A DNA stretch of 64,000 nucleotides from Lachnospiraceae bacterium (GTDB taxonomy: Bacteria > Bacillota > Clostridia > Lachnospirales > Lachnospiraceae), in the NCBI GenBank assembly GCA_017463255.1, contig JAFTPP010000013.1, forward strand, positions 62,001 to 126,000, read 5' to 3'. A program made the translations under genes and the position numbers. The notes under the pieces were generated by a model. It had not been told where the DNA came from. It saw nothing but the letters and a program-made list of their open reading frames with translations, and did no database searches. Positions 55,877 to 64,000 of this stretch are shown here, piece after piece (the stretch's first letter is position 1; the number at the start of each line of letters is the position of its first letter).

Positions 55877-57166
55877 ATGATTGCCAGACCTAAATTTCAT
55901 TTTACACCCAAAAAGGGTTGGATTAATGATCCAAATGGTACAGTATATATAAATGGAGAGTATCATCTTTTTTACCAGCATTATCCGGATGATATAGTGT
56001 GGGGGCCTATGCATTGGGGACATGCCACAAGCAAGGATTTGCTTAATTGGGAGCATAAGGGAATTGCTCTTTTTCCGGATGAACTGGGATATGTTTTTTC
56101 AGGCTCCTGCGTGTTTGACAAAGAAAATGTGTCAGGCCTTGGAACCAAAGAAAATCCGCCTTTGCTTGCTTATTTTACCAGTCATCATCCTGACACGGGG
56201 GAAGAGCAGCAGAGTTTGGCATACAGTACGGATTATGAACATTTTACTAAGTATGAGAATAATCCCATCATTTCCAATAGGAAGGATTCTTCTGTATACA
56301 AACAGGATTTCCGTGATCCTAAAGTATTTATAAATCCCATAAGAGGTGGATTTACCATGGTGTTATCCGCAGGACCTGTTGTGGAATTCTACTTTACTAA
56401 AGATTTGATTCACTGGGAAAAATCAGGTGAATTTAACCCGAATGTATATGAGGATTGCGGAATTTGTGAGTGCCCGGACTGCGTTCCACTTGAAACAGAG
56501 GAGGGAATGAAGTGGGTTTTATTTATCAGTTTCTGGAAAGATAACAGACATTTCATGCGTTATTTCGTGGGAGAATTTGATGGAGAAACTTTTGTGGAGA
56601 CAGGGTCTGTGAATGGTCCGCTACTTCTTGATTTTGGTCTTGATAATTATGCCATGGTATCCTTTAATAATAGTGCCCCCCTTATGATAGGTTGGGGAGA
56701 ATGTTGGGAATATGCCAATCAAACACCGGCAAGCGTTTATCGTGGAAAAATGACCATTCCAAGAATTCCAAGTCTTGTAAAGACAAAATATGGTTACAGA
56801 CTGCGATTTACTCCAACCAGTGAAGCTCCGCAGAAGGAGTATTGTCTGAATCCCGGGGAAGAAATTGTTTTTTCTAATGATTGTAATGAAGAATTAAAGA
56901 TAAAAGTGACAGAAACGGAAGTTATTGTAGATCGAAGGAAAGCGGGAGATTTTAGTTTTAGTAACTGCTTTGATTTAGAAGAATTTTTGATTCACAGGGC
57001 AAAAAGATTTACTGGGGGAACCTGCAAAATTACTGTTGTGCAGGATGAAGGATACTTTGAAATCTTCGCGGAAGATGGTTTGTTGACCTTTTCAGTGATG
57101 ACTTATCCCAAGACACCACTTAATTTGGTTTGCTACATTTCTATGAATCCGGGCTTGGAGGCATAG
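55877..57166 (+). CDS. GH32 beta-fructosidase / sucrose-6-phosphate hydrolase
   Basis: The 429-residue enzyme splits sucrose, sucrose 6-phosphate or fructan ends. The nucleophile Asp is in WINDPNG near the N-terminus (HFTPKKGWINDPNGTVY). The transition-state Asp is in FRDPKV and the acid/base Glu in GICECPDC. The C-terminal beta-sandwich (YFEIFAEDGLLTFSVMTYP) completes the family. No signal peptide is visible, so it likely acts in the cytoplasm on imported sugar. No fructose transporter is nearby. Start behind GGGGGA. Confidence 0.93.
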   Translation: MIARPKFHFTPKKGWINDPNGTVYINGEYHLFYQHYPDDIVWGPMHWGHATSKDLLNWEHKGIALFPDELGYVFSGSCVFDKENVSGLGTKENPPLLAYFTSHHPDTGEEQQSLAYSTDYEHFTKYENNPIISNRKDSSVYKQDFRDPKVFINPIRGGFTMVLSAGPVVEFYFTKDLIHWEKSGEFNPNVYEDCGICECPDCVPLETEEGMKWVLFISFWKDNRHFMRYFVGEFDGETFVETGSVNGPLLLDFGLDNYAMVSFNNSAPLMIGWGECWEYANQTPASVYRGKMTIPRIPSLVKTKYGYRLRFTPTSEAPQKEYCLNPGEEIVFSNDCNEELKIKVTETEVIVDRRKAGDFSFSNCFDLEEFLIHRAKRFTGGTCKITVVQDEGYFEIFAEDGLLTFSVMTYPKTPLNLVCYISMNPGLEA

Positions 57167-57199
57167 ATGTACAATAGTTTGAATGTGCTTAAAATGAAA

Positions 57200-57390
57200 T
57201 TGGGCATATATGATTTTTTTATCTTCTGTTGCCCAAAATATTTTTGAAGCATTTGTAGTTTTTGGGATTTTTGGGCAGTATGGTTGGTTTTCTTGCTCTA
57301 GTGCCCAATATTTGTGTTATTTATGCACTTAAGCATGAAAAGGACATGAAAAATTGGGCATGGCGGAGAGTTTTTTTGACATATGCCCAA
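57200..57390. repeat. Three inverted-repeat units TTGGGCA-N23/24-TGCCCAA
   Basis: Units lie at 57200-57236, 57271-57308 and 57354-57390. Each has a TTGGGCA arm, 23 or 24 bases including a T-rich centre, and a TGCCCAA arm. Arm-to-arm distance is 30 or 31 bases each time. I see no convincing protein gene here; a short frame from 57262 is weak. This gap between the GH32 gene and the sigma-factor leader is otherwise unexplained. Confidence 0.7.
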
Positions 57391-57476
57391 TTACCTTCGG
57401 CCGGGTTAAAAAGTTGCCATTTAGACCCAATCACATTTTTTATAAATTATTTTCAAAAAATAAAACTTAAATCGCC

Positions 57477-57515
57477 CCTTCTGCATCTAGAAGGTAGAAA
57501 GCAAGATGCAGGAGG
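57477..57515 (+). promoter_or_regulatory. Competing hairpins at the leader-ORF ribosome site
   Basis: CCTTCT/AGAAGG (57477-57494) competes with CTGCATCT/AGATGCAG (57481-57511). The second hairpin runs into the AGGAGG at 57510-57515. Confidence 0.5.
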
Positions 57516-57521
57516 TGTTTT

Positions 57522-57569
57522 ATGAATACAAAGTACATTGATTATAAACAGTATGAAAGGAAAAAATGA
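57522..57569 (+). CDS. 15-codon leader ORF before the sigma-factor gene
   Basis: ATG seven bases after AGGAGG, coding MNTKYIDYKQYERKK then TGA. The stop is one base before the sigma gene's likely ATG. The ribosome site is stronger than that of the main gene, so translational coupling or attenuation is plausible. It is not similar to any known leader that I recognise. Confidence 0.45.
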   Translation: MNTKYIDYKQYERKK

Positions 57570-57570
57570 C

Positions 57571-60537
57571 ATGCAAATGAACATTACTAACATGGAGCAA
57601 CAGGCATATGGCAGAGACCAAGAATTGATGAATGCCATCTTAAAATTGCAGGCAGGAGATGCAGCAGCATTTGATACCATTTACCTTCATACGAACCGTT
57701 TTATGTTTCAAAAGGCGGGACAAATCTTAGCAAGCTATCACAACAAAGACAGCGAGCTTAGAAATGATATGGTACAGGATGCTTATATTAAGATTTTCAA
57801 TAATATATCTTCTTTGCAGGAACCAAGCAGATTTTACGGATGGATTAACACAATTCTTGTAAACACTATCTATGCCTACACCAGAGCACATTGGAGGGAG
57901 GCCTTTGATGTGGTGGATGAGGAAGGTGATTCTATGGTAGAAGGAATTTGTCATGATACAGATACCCCGGAAGCACGTATTTTAGAAAAAGAAAAAATCG
58001 ACTATATTAACAGTGCGCTTGATACATTACCGCCTTTGCAAAGATATACAGTGGAATTTTACTACTATTCTGAAATGTCTGTAGAAGATATTGCAAAAAC
58101 AATGGATTGTTCAGAAGGAACCGTAAAGAGCAGATTAAACTATGCGCGCCAAAAGTTAAAAGGTGCAATCGAAGAAATTGAAAGAACAAAGAAAATCAAG
58201 ATATACAGCATTTTTGCTTTGCCGGCATTACTATTTTCAGCAAAAGAGGAAGCGCTTGTGTCTGTAACAGCGGTGGACGCGGCATCCTTTGCAAGTGTGA
58301 GAGAGGCTTTGCATAGAGAATGTATCCTGAAGGCGACTGCACCTGCAGGAGGAAACAATATGAATAATGAGTATTCAAACAATAACGCCATAAATAATAA
58401 CTATACACAGGCAAACCCGCAGACTCAGATTCCACCGCAGCCACAGGGAACCATGGGCGTACCGGTAAGCAGCGTATCAACGTCTATTTTTAAAACTGCA
58501 GTCGGTAAAATAATCATTGCAATTACCGCAGTTTTAGTAACTGTAGGTGTTATTATGGGTGGCTATTTTATCTTTGGAGATGGTGACAAGGAAGATACGC
58601 CTGTAATAGACGAGGACACGCCTATTGTAGAGGAAGAACCAGATGAGCCGGCGGATGGACCCGTACAAGAAGATGAACCAACAGACGAACCGGTCGTAGA
58701 TGAGCCGGCTGTAGATGAACCGGTGATAGAGGAACCGGAAGACACATCTGTTATTGTAGATGAGAACGGCTATATTCATATCGGCAGTAATTCGGGCGAA
58801 GGAACTCCGTCCTACTATTTGTACAAAGAAAATGATGCTTTGAATTTTTATACAGATGTGAAGCCTACTTATTTTACACCGGGTGAAACAGTAACCATTA
58901 ACGCAGGTTATACAGTGTTCGCACACTGGAGACCGGAGGTAGATGGTTTCTACGCTGTTGACCTTACGGGGGCATACAAATTATCTACATGGGAAGAAGG
59001 CGTAGAGATTGATGGTATTAGCTATGAAGAGTATGTGAATTCCGGTGCAACAGGCATCTATGTGGATGGAAACAGCTTTACCGTTACCATTCCGGATACA
59101 GACCAAACCACACTTACAGGCAGTAGTTATTTTTCCGTATATGATGATGAACAGCACATTATTTCCTTTAAATTTGCAGAGGATGCTTCCAAGAGATTTA
59201 TTTCTACCTCTGAAATGTTTCCGATTGATTATACGGAGCAATGTTATTATGTATCTTTATATGCCTTCCAGAATGAGGACATTGAACTGTTAGAGGAAAC
59301 CTTTACTTGTGAAGAACCTATTTTGGAGTTAGCCATCAAACAGTATGAAGATGAATGGGAAGGATATTATCAAGCTTCTTTTTCTGCAGTAATAGATAGG
59401 GACAGTACAGAAGAACTTTATCAGTTTAAAAATTATTATAAGGGAAGTAGCTGTTATTTCGGTCAGCCCACAGGTGCTTCAATCACAGAAGATTATTATG
59501 AATACGCCTTTATGGTTGGATACTATTTTGATGATGAATACACCAATGAAGATGAACATGGTGTTGCCGGAAAAATGATAACCTTGATGCATTCGTACGA
59601 AACATTATTAAGAGAGCAGTTAGAACCCCTTGTTGATATGTATTTTGAAACCGAGGATGTCAAACTACGTGCACTTGCATATGAGCAAATGTGCACACCT
59701 ACCACGGTTGTTGTATTTGATAAAGAGTATACTTACTATCCATATGAAGCATACGCACCAGATTATGGTGAGATCATTAAGTATGTCTACGGATATCTGA
59801 TTCCTACGGGAAATACCGTAGAAGTTACAGAAAGTGAGATTAATCTTACAAAGCCGGAAAGTGAAGAAGAAACAGAGCAGGTTACCTTACCGGAAGTAAC
59901 CCTTGCACCATATGCATTCTATTCTAAAGCAACTTCAATGACAGAATTACAGGCAATGCAGGAGCAGTATGACGCTTTGATGGAAGTACTTTATTTGGAG
60001 ATGGAGTATGAGCTTACCGGACAAGAAACGGGTAACGCTGTAAGAAATATTTTATCTAAAGCAAATGAATTATATTTTATGGTGTGTGCAGATAATGCTT
60101 ATATGACATACTATTCCGCAATCAATGACAGAGCATGGCTAGCAGATTACGGGATGCCTGATTTTACCGTGATTACAGACCGTTATGTGGAAAAAGCATC
60201 CTTTAATACATATGTATGCAACTATATGGGAGGACATATCGGCTCCGGTCCTTCAAGACTTTCATCAATCAAAGATAGCCTTAACGTAATTGCAGGAACA
60301 GAACTTACGGCAAATCAGAAAAAGGCATTAATTGCAGCAAAAGAAATGCTTACTGTATTTTGTGATAATAATGATAATTACGAATTTTTACTTCAGTGTT
60401 ATGAACAGGAAGCAGAAGACCTTACCAAAGAAGGCTGTGAATATTTTAGAAAACAGACCTCTTATGAGGAACGTCGGGCAGAGATTGACACTTATTGGCA
60501 GTTGATTGCAGAAGTGCCAAATTGGACCTTTGAATAG
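57571..60537 (+). CDS. ECF-like sigma-70 factor fused to a membrane helix and large extracytoplasmic domain
   Basis: The 988-residue protein begins with sigma region 2 (AAFDTIYLHTNRFMFQ, then DMVQDAYIKIFNNI and RFYGWINTILVNTIY) and sigma region 4 (LPPLQRYTVEFYYYSEMSVEDIAKTMDCSEGTVKSRLNYARQKLK), ending near residue 190. An Asn/Gln/Pro-rich linker leads to one membrane helix at about 312-336 (GKIIIAITAVLVTVGVIMGGYFIF). Then come an Asp/Glu/Pro-rich spacer and about 590 residues outside the cell with no recognised domain. A short hydrophobic stretch lies near residue 212-224. The start is taken at the ATG with AAAGGA nine bases upstream; TTG at 57538 or ATG at 57553 are less likely. Confidence 0.85.
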   Translation: MQMNITNMEQQAYGRDQELMNAILKLQAGDAAAFDTIYLHTNRFMFQKAGQILASYHNKDSELRNDMVQDAYIKIFNNISSLQEPSRFYGWINTILVNTIYAYTRAHWREAFDVVDEEGDSMVEGICHDTDTPEARILEKEKIDYINSALDTLPPLQRYTVEFYYYSEMSVEDIAKTMDCSEGTVKSRLNYARQKLKGAIEEIERTKKIKIYSIFALPALLFSAKEEALVSVTAVDAASFASVREALHRECILKATAPAGGNNMNNEYSNNNAINNNYTQANPQTQIPPQPQGTMGVPVSSVSTSIFKTAVGKIIIAITAVLVTVGVIMGGYFIFGDGDKEDTPVIDEDTPIVEEEPDEPADGPVQEDEPTDEPVVDEPAVDEPVIEEPEDTSVIVDENGYIHIGSNSGEGTPSYYLYKENDALNFYTDVKPTYFTPGETVTINAGYTVFAHWRPEVDGFYAVDLTGAYKLSTWEEGVEIDGISYEEYVNSGATGIYVDGNSFTVTIPDTDQTTLTGSSYFSVYDDEQHIISFKFAEDASKRFISTSEMFPIDYTEQCYYVSLYAFQNEDIELLEETFTCEEPILELAIKQYEDEWEGYYQASFSAVIDRDSTEELYQFKNYYKGSSCYFGQPTGASITEDYYEYAFMVGYYFDDEYTNEDEHGVAGKMITLMHSYETLLREQLEPLVDMYFETEDVKLRALAYEQMCTPTTVVVFDKEYTYYPYEAYAPDYGEIIKYVYGYLIPTGNTVEVTESEINLTKPESEEETEQVTLPEVTLAPYAFYSKATSMTELQAMQEQYDALMEVLYLEMEYELTGQETGNAVRNILSKANELYFMVCADNAYMTYYSAINDRAWLADYGMPDFTVITDRYVEKASFNTYVCNYMGGHIGSGPSRLSSIKDSLNVIAGTELTANQKKALIAAKEMLTVFCDNNDNYEFLLQCYEQEAEDLTKEGCEYFRKQTSYEERRAEIDTYWQLIAEVPNWTFE

Positions 60538-60589
60538 TGATTTAGCTGAATTTGCATTGGTTTTTTTGTAACAAATGCACAGAATACGG

Positions 60590-60618
60590 CCCCACGGGTG
60601 AAAACTCGTGGGGTTTTT
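60590..60618 (+). terminator. Terminator after the sigma-factor fusion gene
   Basis: CCCCACG / CGTGGGG hairpin with a short loop, ending in TTTTT. Confidence 0.85.
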
Positions 60619-60661
60619 GATGAAATTAACAAATTTAGTAGATATCGGATAAAAAATGAAT

Positions 60662-60667
60662 TATAAT
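60662..60667 (+). promoter_or_regulatory. -10 element of the glgP promoter
   Basis: A TATAAT lies about 90 bases ahead of the glgP ATG; the -35 region is weak. Confidence 0.5.
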
Positions 60668-60754
60668 ACTGTAAATGTGTGACTTTTGATACATATAGTA
60701 TTAAGGACACAGCATAGTGGAAAACAGTGAATGATTACGAAGGAGGAAACTCTG

Positions 60755-63229
60755 ATGATTAAGAAGAAAACGGCAGTAGCCGAATTTGACAAAGAACTTT
60801 TCAAAAGAAGTGTACTTTACAACATTAAGACACTTTACAGAAAGACTTTGGAAGAAGCAACAGAACAGCAGGTATTCCAGGCTGTATCTTTTGCCATTAA
60901 GGACCAGATTATTGACCATTGGTTAGAAACACAGAAGGCATATGAAAAAGAAGATCCTAAGACAGTTTACTATTTGTCCATGGAATTCTTAATGGGTCGT
61001 GCACTTGGTAACAACATCATTAACTTAAAAGCATATAAGCCTGTAAAAGAAGCATTAGAAGAATTAGGCTTAAATCTTGACATTGTAGAAGACCAGGAAC
61101 CGGATGCAGCACTTGGTAACGGTGGTCTTGGAAGACTTGCAGCATGTTTCCTTGATTCCCTTGCAACTCTTGGCTACTCAGCATACGGCTGTGGTATCCG
61201 TTATCGTTACGGTATGTTCAAACAGCAGATTCGCGACGGATATCAGGTAGAAGTTCCGGATGAATGGCTTCAGGATGTAAATCCATTTGAACTTAGAAGA
61301 CCGGAATATGAAAAAGAGGTACGCTTTGGCGGATATGTAACCAGCACAATTGATGAAGACGGAAGAGCTCATTTCTCACAGGAAGGCTATCAGGCAGTAA
61401 CAGCCATTCCTTATGACTGTCCAATCGTTGGTTATGGTAACGGTATCGTAAATACATTGAGAATCTGGGATGCACAGGCAGTACAGTGCTTCCGCCTTGA
61501 CTCTTTTGACAAGGGTGATTATCAGAAGGCAGTAGAGCAGGAAAACCTTGCCCGCAACATCGTAGAAGTTCTCTATCCTAACGATAACCATTACGCAGGA
61601 AAAGAATTAAGATTAAAACAGCAGTATTTCTTTATTTCTGCTTCTGTTCAGGAAGCTGTAAGCAAATACATGCGTACTCATACAGATGTTAGAAAGCTTT
61701 ATGAAAAAGTAACCTTCCAGTTAAATGATACACATCCTACAGTGGCAATTCCTGAACTTATGAGAATTCTTTTGGATGAGTACAATTTAACATGGGATGA
61801 GGCATGGGCTGTTACAACTAAGACTTGTGCATACACAAACCATACCATTATGTCAGAAGCTTTGGAAAAATGGCCAATCGAATTATTCTCAAGATTATTG
61901 CCAAGAATTTATCAGATTGTGGAAGAAATCAACAGAAGATTTGTGGCTCAGATTGAGGAAAAATATCCTGAAAACAAGGCTGATAAGATTCGTAAGATGG
62001 CAATCATCTATGATGGTCAGGTTAAGATGGCTCATCTTGCAATCGTTGCAGGCTTCTCTGTAAACGGTGTAGCAAGACTTCATACAGAAATCTTAAAGAA
62101 CGAACAGTTAAAAGATTTCTATGACATGATGCCTGAGAAATTCAATAATAAGACAAACGGTATTACACAGAGAAGATTCCTCTTACATGGTAACCCACTT
62201 CTTGCAGACTGGGTAACAGCACATGTAGGCGATGAATGGATTACAGATCTTCCTAAGATTAATAAGTTAAAAGTATACGCAGATGATGAAAAAGCACAGC
62301 ATGAGTTTATGAACATCAAATATCAGAATAAACTCCGTCTTGCAAAATACATCAAAGAGCATAACGGAATTGAAGTTGACCCACGTTCTATTTTTGACGT
62401 ACAGGTTAAGAGACTTCATGAGTATAAGAGACAGTTATTAAACATTCTTCATGTAATGCACTTATATAACCAGTTAAAAGACAATCCAACTATGGAATTC
62501 TATCCGAGAACTTTCATCTTTGGTGCAAAAGCGGCAGCAGGCTATATGAATGCAAAACTTACCATTAAGTTAATCAACTCTGTAGCAGATGTGATTAACA
62601 ACGATGCTTCCATTGGTGGCAAGTTAAAAGTTGTATTTATTGAAAACTACCGTGTATCTAACGCTGAGATTATCTTTGCCGCAGCAGATGTTTCTGAACA
62701 GATTTCTACTGCAAGTAAGGAGGCTTCCGGTACAGGTAATATGAAGTTCATGTTAAACGGTGCTTTGACACTTGGAACCATGGACGGAGCAAATGTGGAA
62801 ATCGTAGAAGAAGTAGGTAAAGAGAACGCATTTATCTTTGGTCTTTCTTCTGATGAAGTTATCCGTTATGAGAACTTCGGCGGATACAATCCGATGGATA
62901 TCTTTAATAACGACCAGGATATCAGACGTGTTCTTATGCAGTTAATTAACGGAACCTATGCTCCAAACGATCCTGATTTATTCAGACCGCTTTATAACTC
63001 ACTCTTAAATACCTTAAGCACATCAAAGGCTGATACTTACTTTATCTTAAAAGACTTTAAGTCTTACGCAGAAGCACAGAAACAAGTAGAAGCAGCTTAC
63101 CGTGATGAAAAGGGTTGGGCTAAGAGTGCAATCTTAAATGTTGCTTGTTCAGGTAAATTTACATCAGACCGTACCATAAAACAGTACGTTGATGAAATCT
63201 GGCATCTTGATAAGGTAGTGTTGAAATAG
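60755..63229 (+). CDS. glgP: Glycogen phosphorylase
   Basis: This enzyme releases glucose 1-phosphate from glycogen or maltodextrin ends, using pyridoxal phosphate. The 824-residue protein is close to the family norm. Features: YYLSMEFLMGRALGNNI near the N-terminus, DAALGNGGLGRLAACFLDS, QLNDTHPTVAIPELMR, the RLHEYKRQLLN block, and the PLP-binding EASGTGNMKFMLNG with its Lys. The start at MIKKKT has GGAGG eight bases upstream; a frame from 60731 lies over the ribosome site. It has its own promoter and complements glgC/glgD. Confidence 0.96.
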   Translation: MIKKKTAVAEFDKELFKRSVLYNIKTLYRKTLEEATEQQVFQAVSFAIKDQIIDHWLETQKAYEKEDPKTVYYLSMEFLMGRALGNNIINLKAYKPVKEALEELGLNLDIVEDQEPDAALGNGGLGRLAACFLDSLATLGYSAYGCGIRYRYGMFKQQIRDGYQVEVPDEWLQDVNPFELRRPEYEKEVRFGGYVTSTIDEDGRAHFSQEGYQAVTAIPYDCPIVGYGNGIVNTLRIWDAQAVQCFRLDSFDKGDYQKAVEQENLARNIVEVLYPNDNHYAGKELRLKQQYFFISASVQEAVSKYMRTHTDVRKLYEKVTFQLNDTHPTVAIPELMRILLDEYNLTWDEAWAVTTKTCAYTNHTIMSEALEKWPIELFSRLLPRIYQIVEEINRRFVAQIEEKYPENKADKIRKMAIIYDGQVKMAHLAIVAGFSVNGVARLHTEILKNEQLKDFYDMMPEKFNNKTNGITQRRFLLHGNPLLADWVTAHVGDEWITDLPKINKLKVYADDEKAQHEFMNIKYQNKLRLAKYIKEHNGIEVDPRSIFDVQVKRLHEYKRQLLNILHVMHLYNQLKDNPTMEFYPRTFIFGAKAAAGYMNAKLTIKLINSVADVINNDASIGGKLKVVFIENYRVSNAEIIFAAADVSEQISTASKEASGTGNMKFMLNGALTLGTMDGANVEIVEEVGKENAFIFGLSSDEVIRYENFGGYNPMDIFNNDQDIRRVLMQLINGTYAPNDPDLFRPLYNSLLNTLSTSKADTYFILKDFKSYAEAQKQVEAAYRDEKGWAKSAILNVACSGKFTSDRTIKQYVDEIWHLDKVVLK

Positions 63230-63304
63230 TTATAAAAGATGTGGCGAAAACGTATCGCAAAAGTCATCGCTATGTTTGGAATGTAGTGGTGTATGGAGAC
63301 GAAT

Positions 63305-64000
63305 ATGAAACGAATCTTCGAATATAAGATTCCAAGTGATTTTAAAGACAGGTCAATCTCTGATTACCTGTCTTTTCTTGGATATTCTTCACAGAACAAA
63401 ACTGAATTAAAAAAGATTCCTGAAAGTGTAATGTTAAACAGCGTCTGGTCGTATATGACGGACAAGCTTAAGGAAGGCGATACCCTTGTCATTAAGGTGT
63501 CAGAGGAGGTTTCTTCTTCTAACATTGTTCCAAGACAATTGCCCCTAAATATTGTTTATGAGGACGAGGACATTCTGGTGGTAAATAAATCAGGAGATAT
63601 GCCGATTCATCCGTCCCAGAATCATTACGAAGATACCCTTGCCAATGCAGTCATGTATTACTATAATGCACAGGGAATTCCTTATGTGTTCCGTTGCTTA
63701 AACCGCCTTGACAGGGAGACAAGCGGCTTAACGGTAATGGCTAAGAACATGGTAAGCGGAGCGATTCTGTCCCGCATGGTTATGAACCGTGAAATGCACA
63801 GGGAGTACATTGCTCTTGTGGAAGGGAAAACGGCTGAGTCAGGAATGATTGACAAACCCATTGGGCGTAAGGAAGGCTCAACCATTGAGCGAAAGATTGA
63901 CTATGAAAAGGGCGAGCATGCCGTAACCCATTATAAACGCTTAAGTTATGACGAAAAAAAGAATGTTTCCAAGCTTCTTTTATGGCTTGAAACCGGACGT
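63305..64000 (+). CDS. RluA-family pseudouridine synthase (3' end outside window)
   Basis: An ATG-started frame stays open to the last base (232 codons). The protein has an S4-like N-terminal part (SDYLSFLGYSSQNKTELKK). The catalytic core follows: VYEDEDILVVNKSGDMPIHPS, the Asp in NRLDRETSGLTVMAKN, and the LVEGK strand with a later KPIGRKEG loop. It modifies uridines in rRNA or tRNA. GGAG lies a few bases before the ATG. Exact specificity (RluC, RluD or other) is unknown, and the end is missing. Confidence 0.88.
   Translation, partial: MKRIFEYKIPSDFKDRSISDYLSFLGYSSQNKTELKKIPESVMLNSVWSYMTDKLKEGDTLVIKVSEEVSSSNIVPRQLPLNIVYEDEDILVVNKSGDMPIHPSQNHYEDTLANAVMYYYNAQGIPYVFRCLNRLDRETSGLTVMAKNMVSGAILSRMVMNREMHREYIALVEGKTAESGMIDKPIGRKEGSTIERKIDYEKGEHAVTHYKRLSYDEKKNVSKLLLWLETGR

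Noticed and set aside
57262-57525. Open frame of 87 codons between GH32 and the sigma-factor gene
   Set aside because: It spans two of the three inverted-repeat units, has no good ribosome site, reads as an unlikely protein, and ends inside the leader-ORF ribosome region.
58140-58391. Minus-strand frames inside the sigma-factor fusion gene
   Set aside because: They are antisense shadows of a gene with clear domain content and consistent codon use.

Overview
The window reads as a chromosomal segment of a low-GC, Gram-positive, strictly anaerobic gut or rumen clostridium, most likely of the family Lachnospiraceae. The signs are strong AGGAGG-type ribosome binding sites, Clostridia-type regulation (a T-box, a preQ1-I riboswitch, SpoVG and SpoVT), a glgC/glgD two-subunit glycogen system, many lipoproteins, and the carbohydrate enzymes expected of a plant-polysaccharide user (GH16, GH5, GH32, a CE2-CE4 esterase). 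No rRNA, tRNA, CRISPR array, prophage or insertion sequence is visible. The genome assignment is inference from gene content and protein style, not from a marker search.

Layout. 1-2291: end of the F1Fo ATP synthase operon (atpG end, atpD, atpC). 2357-10912: hypothetical proteins, a SAM methyltransferase broken by one in-frame amber codon, a large membrane-anchored protein with a degenerate C39-like end, an M29 aminopeptidase, a TrmH/SpoU RNA methylase, a PnuC transporter, a GH16 lipoprotein and a HAD phosphatase. 10927-13986: QueT with a preQ1 riboswitch, and a polar amino-acid ABC importer. 14063-20001 (minus strand): EamA transporter, PRPP synthetase, helicase loader, DnaD and MurC, with tandem DnaA-box 9-mers between murC and dnaD. 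20299-27236: glgC-glgD-spoVG and pth-mfd. 27247-33085: GH5 lipoprotein, CotH kinase, methyltransferase, HD dNTPase. 33221-40185: chemoreceptor fused to PilZ, SpoVT, CE2-CE4 fusion, VanZ, nicotinate phosphoribosyltransferase. 40395-48047: two ABC export or immunity-type operons, one with a YtrA-like GntR regulator. 48078-51578: T-box-controlled ileS. 51639-57166: Rpn-type nuclease, membrane protein, orphan sugar-binding lipoprotein, Dus, GH32. 57200-64000: an unusual leader followed by an ECF-like sigma factor fused to a membrane segment and a large outside domain, then glycogen phosphorylase and the start of an RluA pseudouridine synthase.

How the parts fit. Glycogen is made by GlgC/GlgD and broken down by GlgP. 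External glycans are attacked by GH16, GH5 and CE2-CE4, and sucrose or fructans by GH32. NAD precursors are handled by PnuC and PncB together with PRPP from Prs. DnaD, the helicase loader and a DnaA-box array form a replication-initiation locus.

The most unusual stretch is 57200-60537. Three near-identical inverted-repeat units lie ahead of competing hairpins and a 15-codon leader ORF. These precede a sigma factor that is physically tethered through the membrane to an extracytoplasmic domain of about 650 residues. It is the best candidate for an undescribed signalling system in this window.
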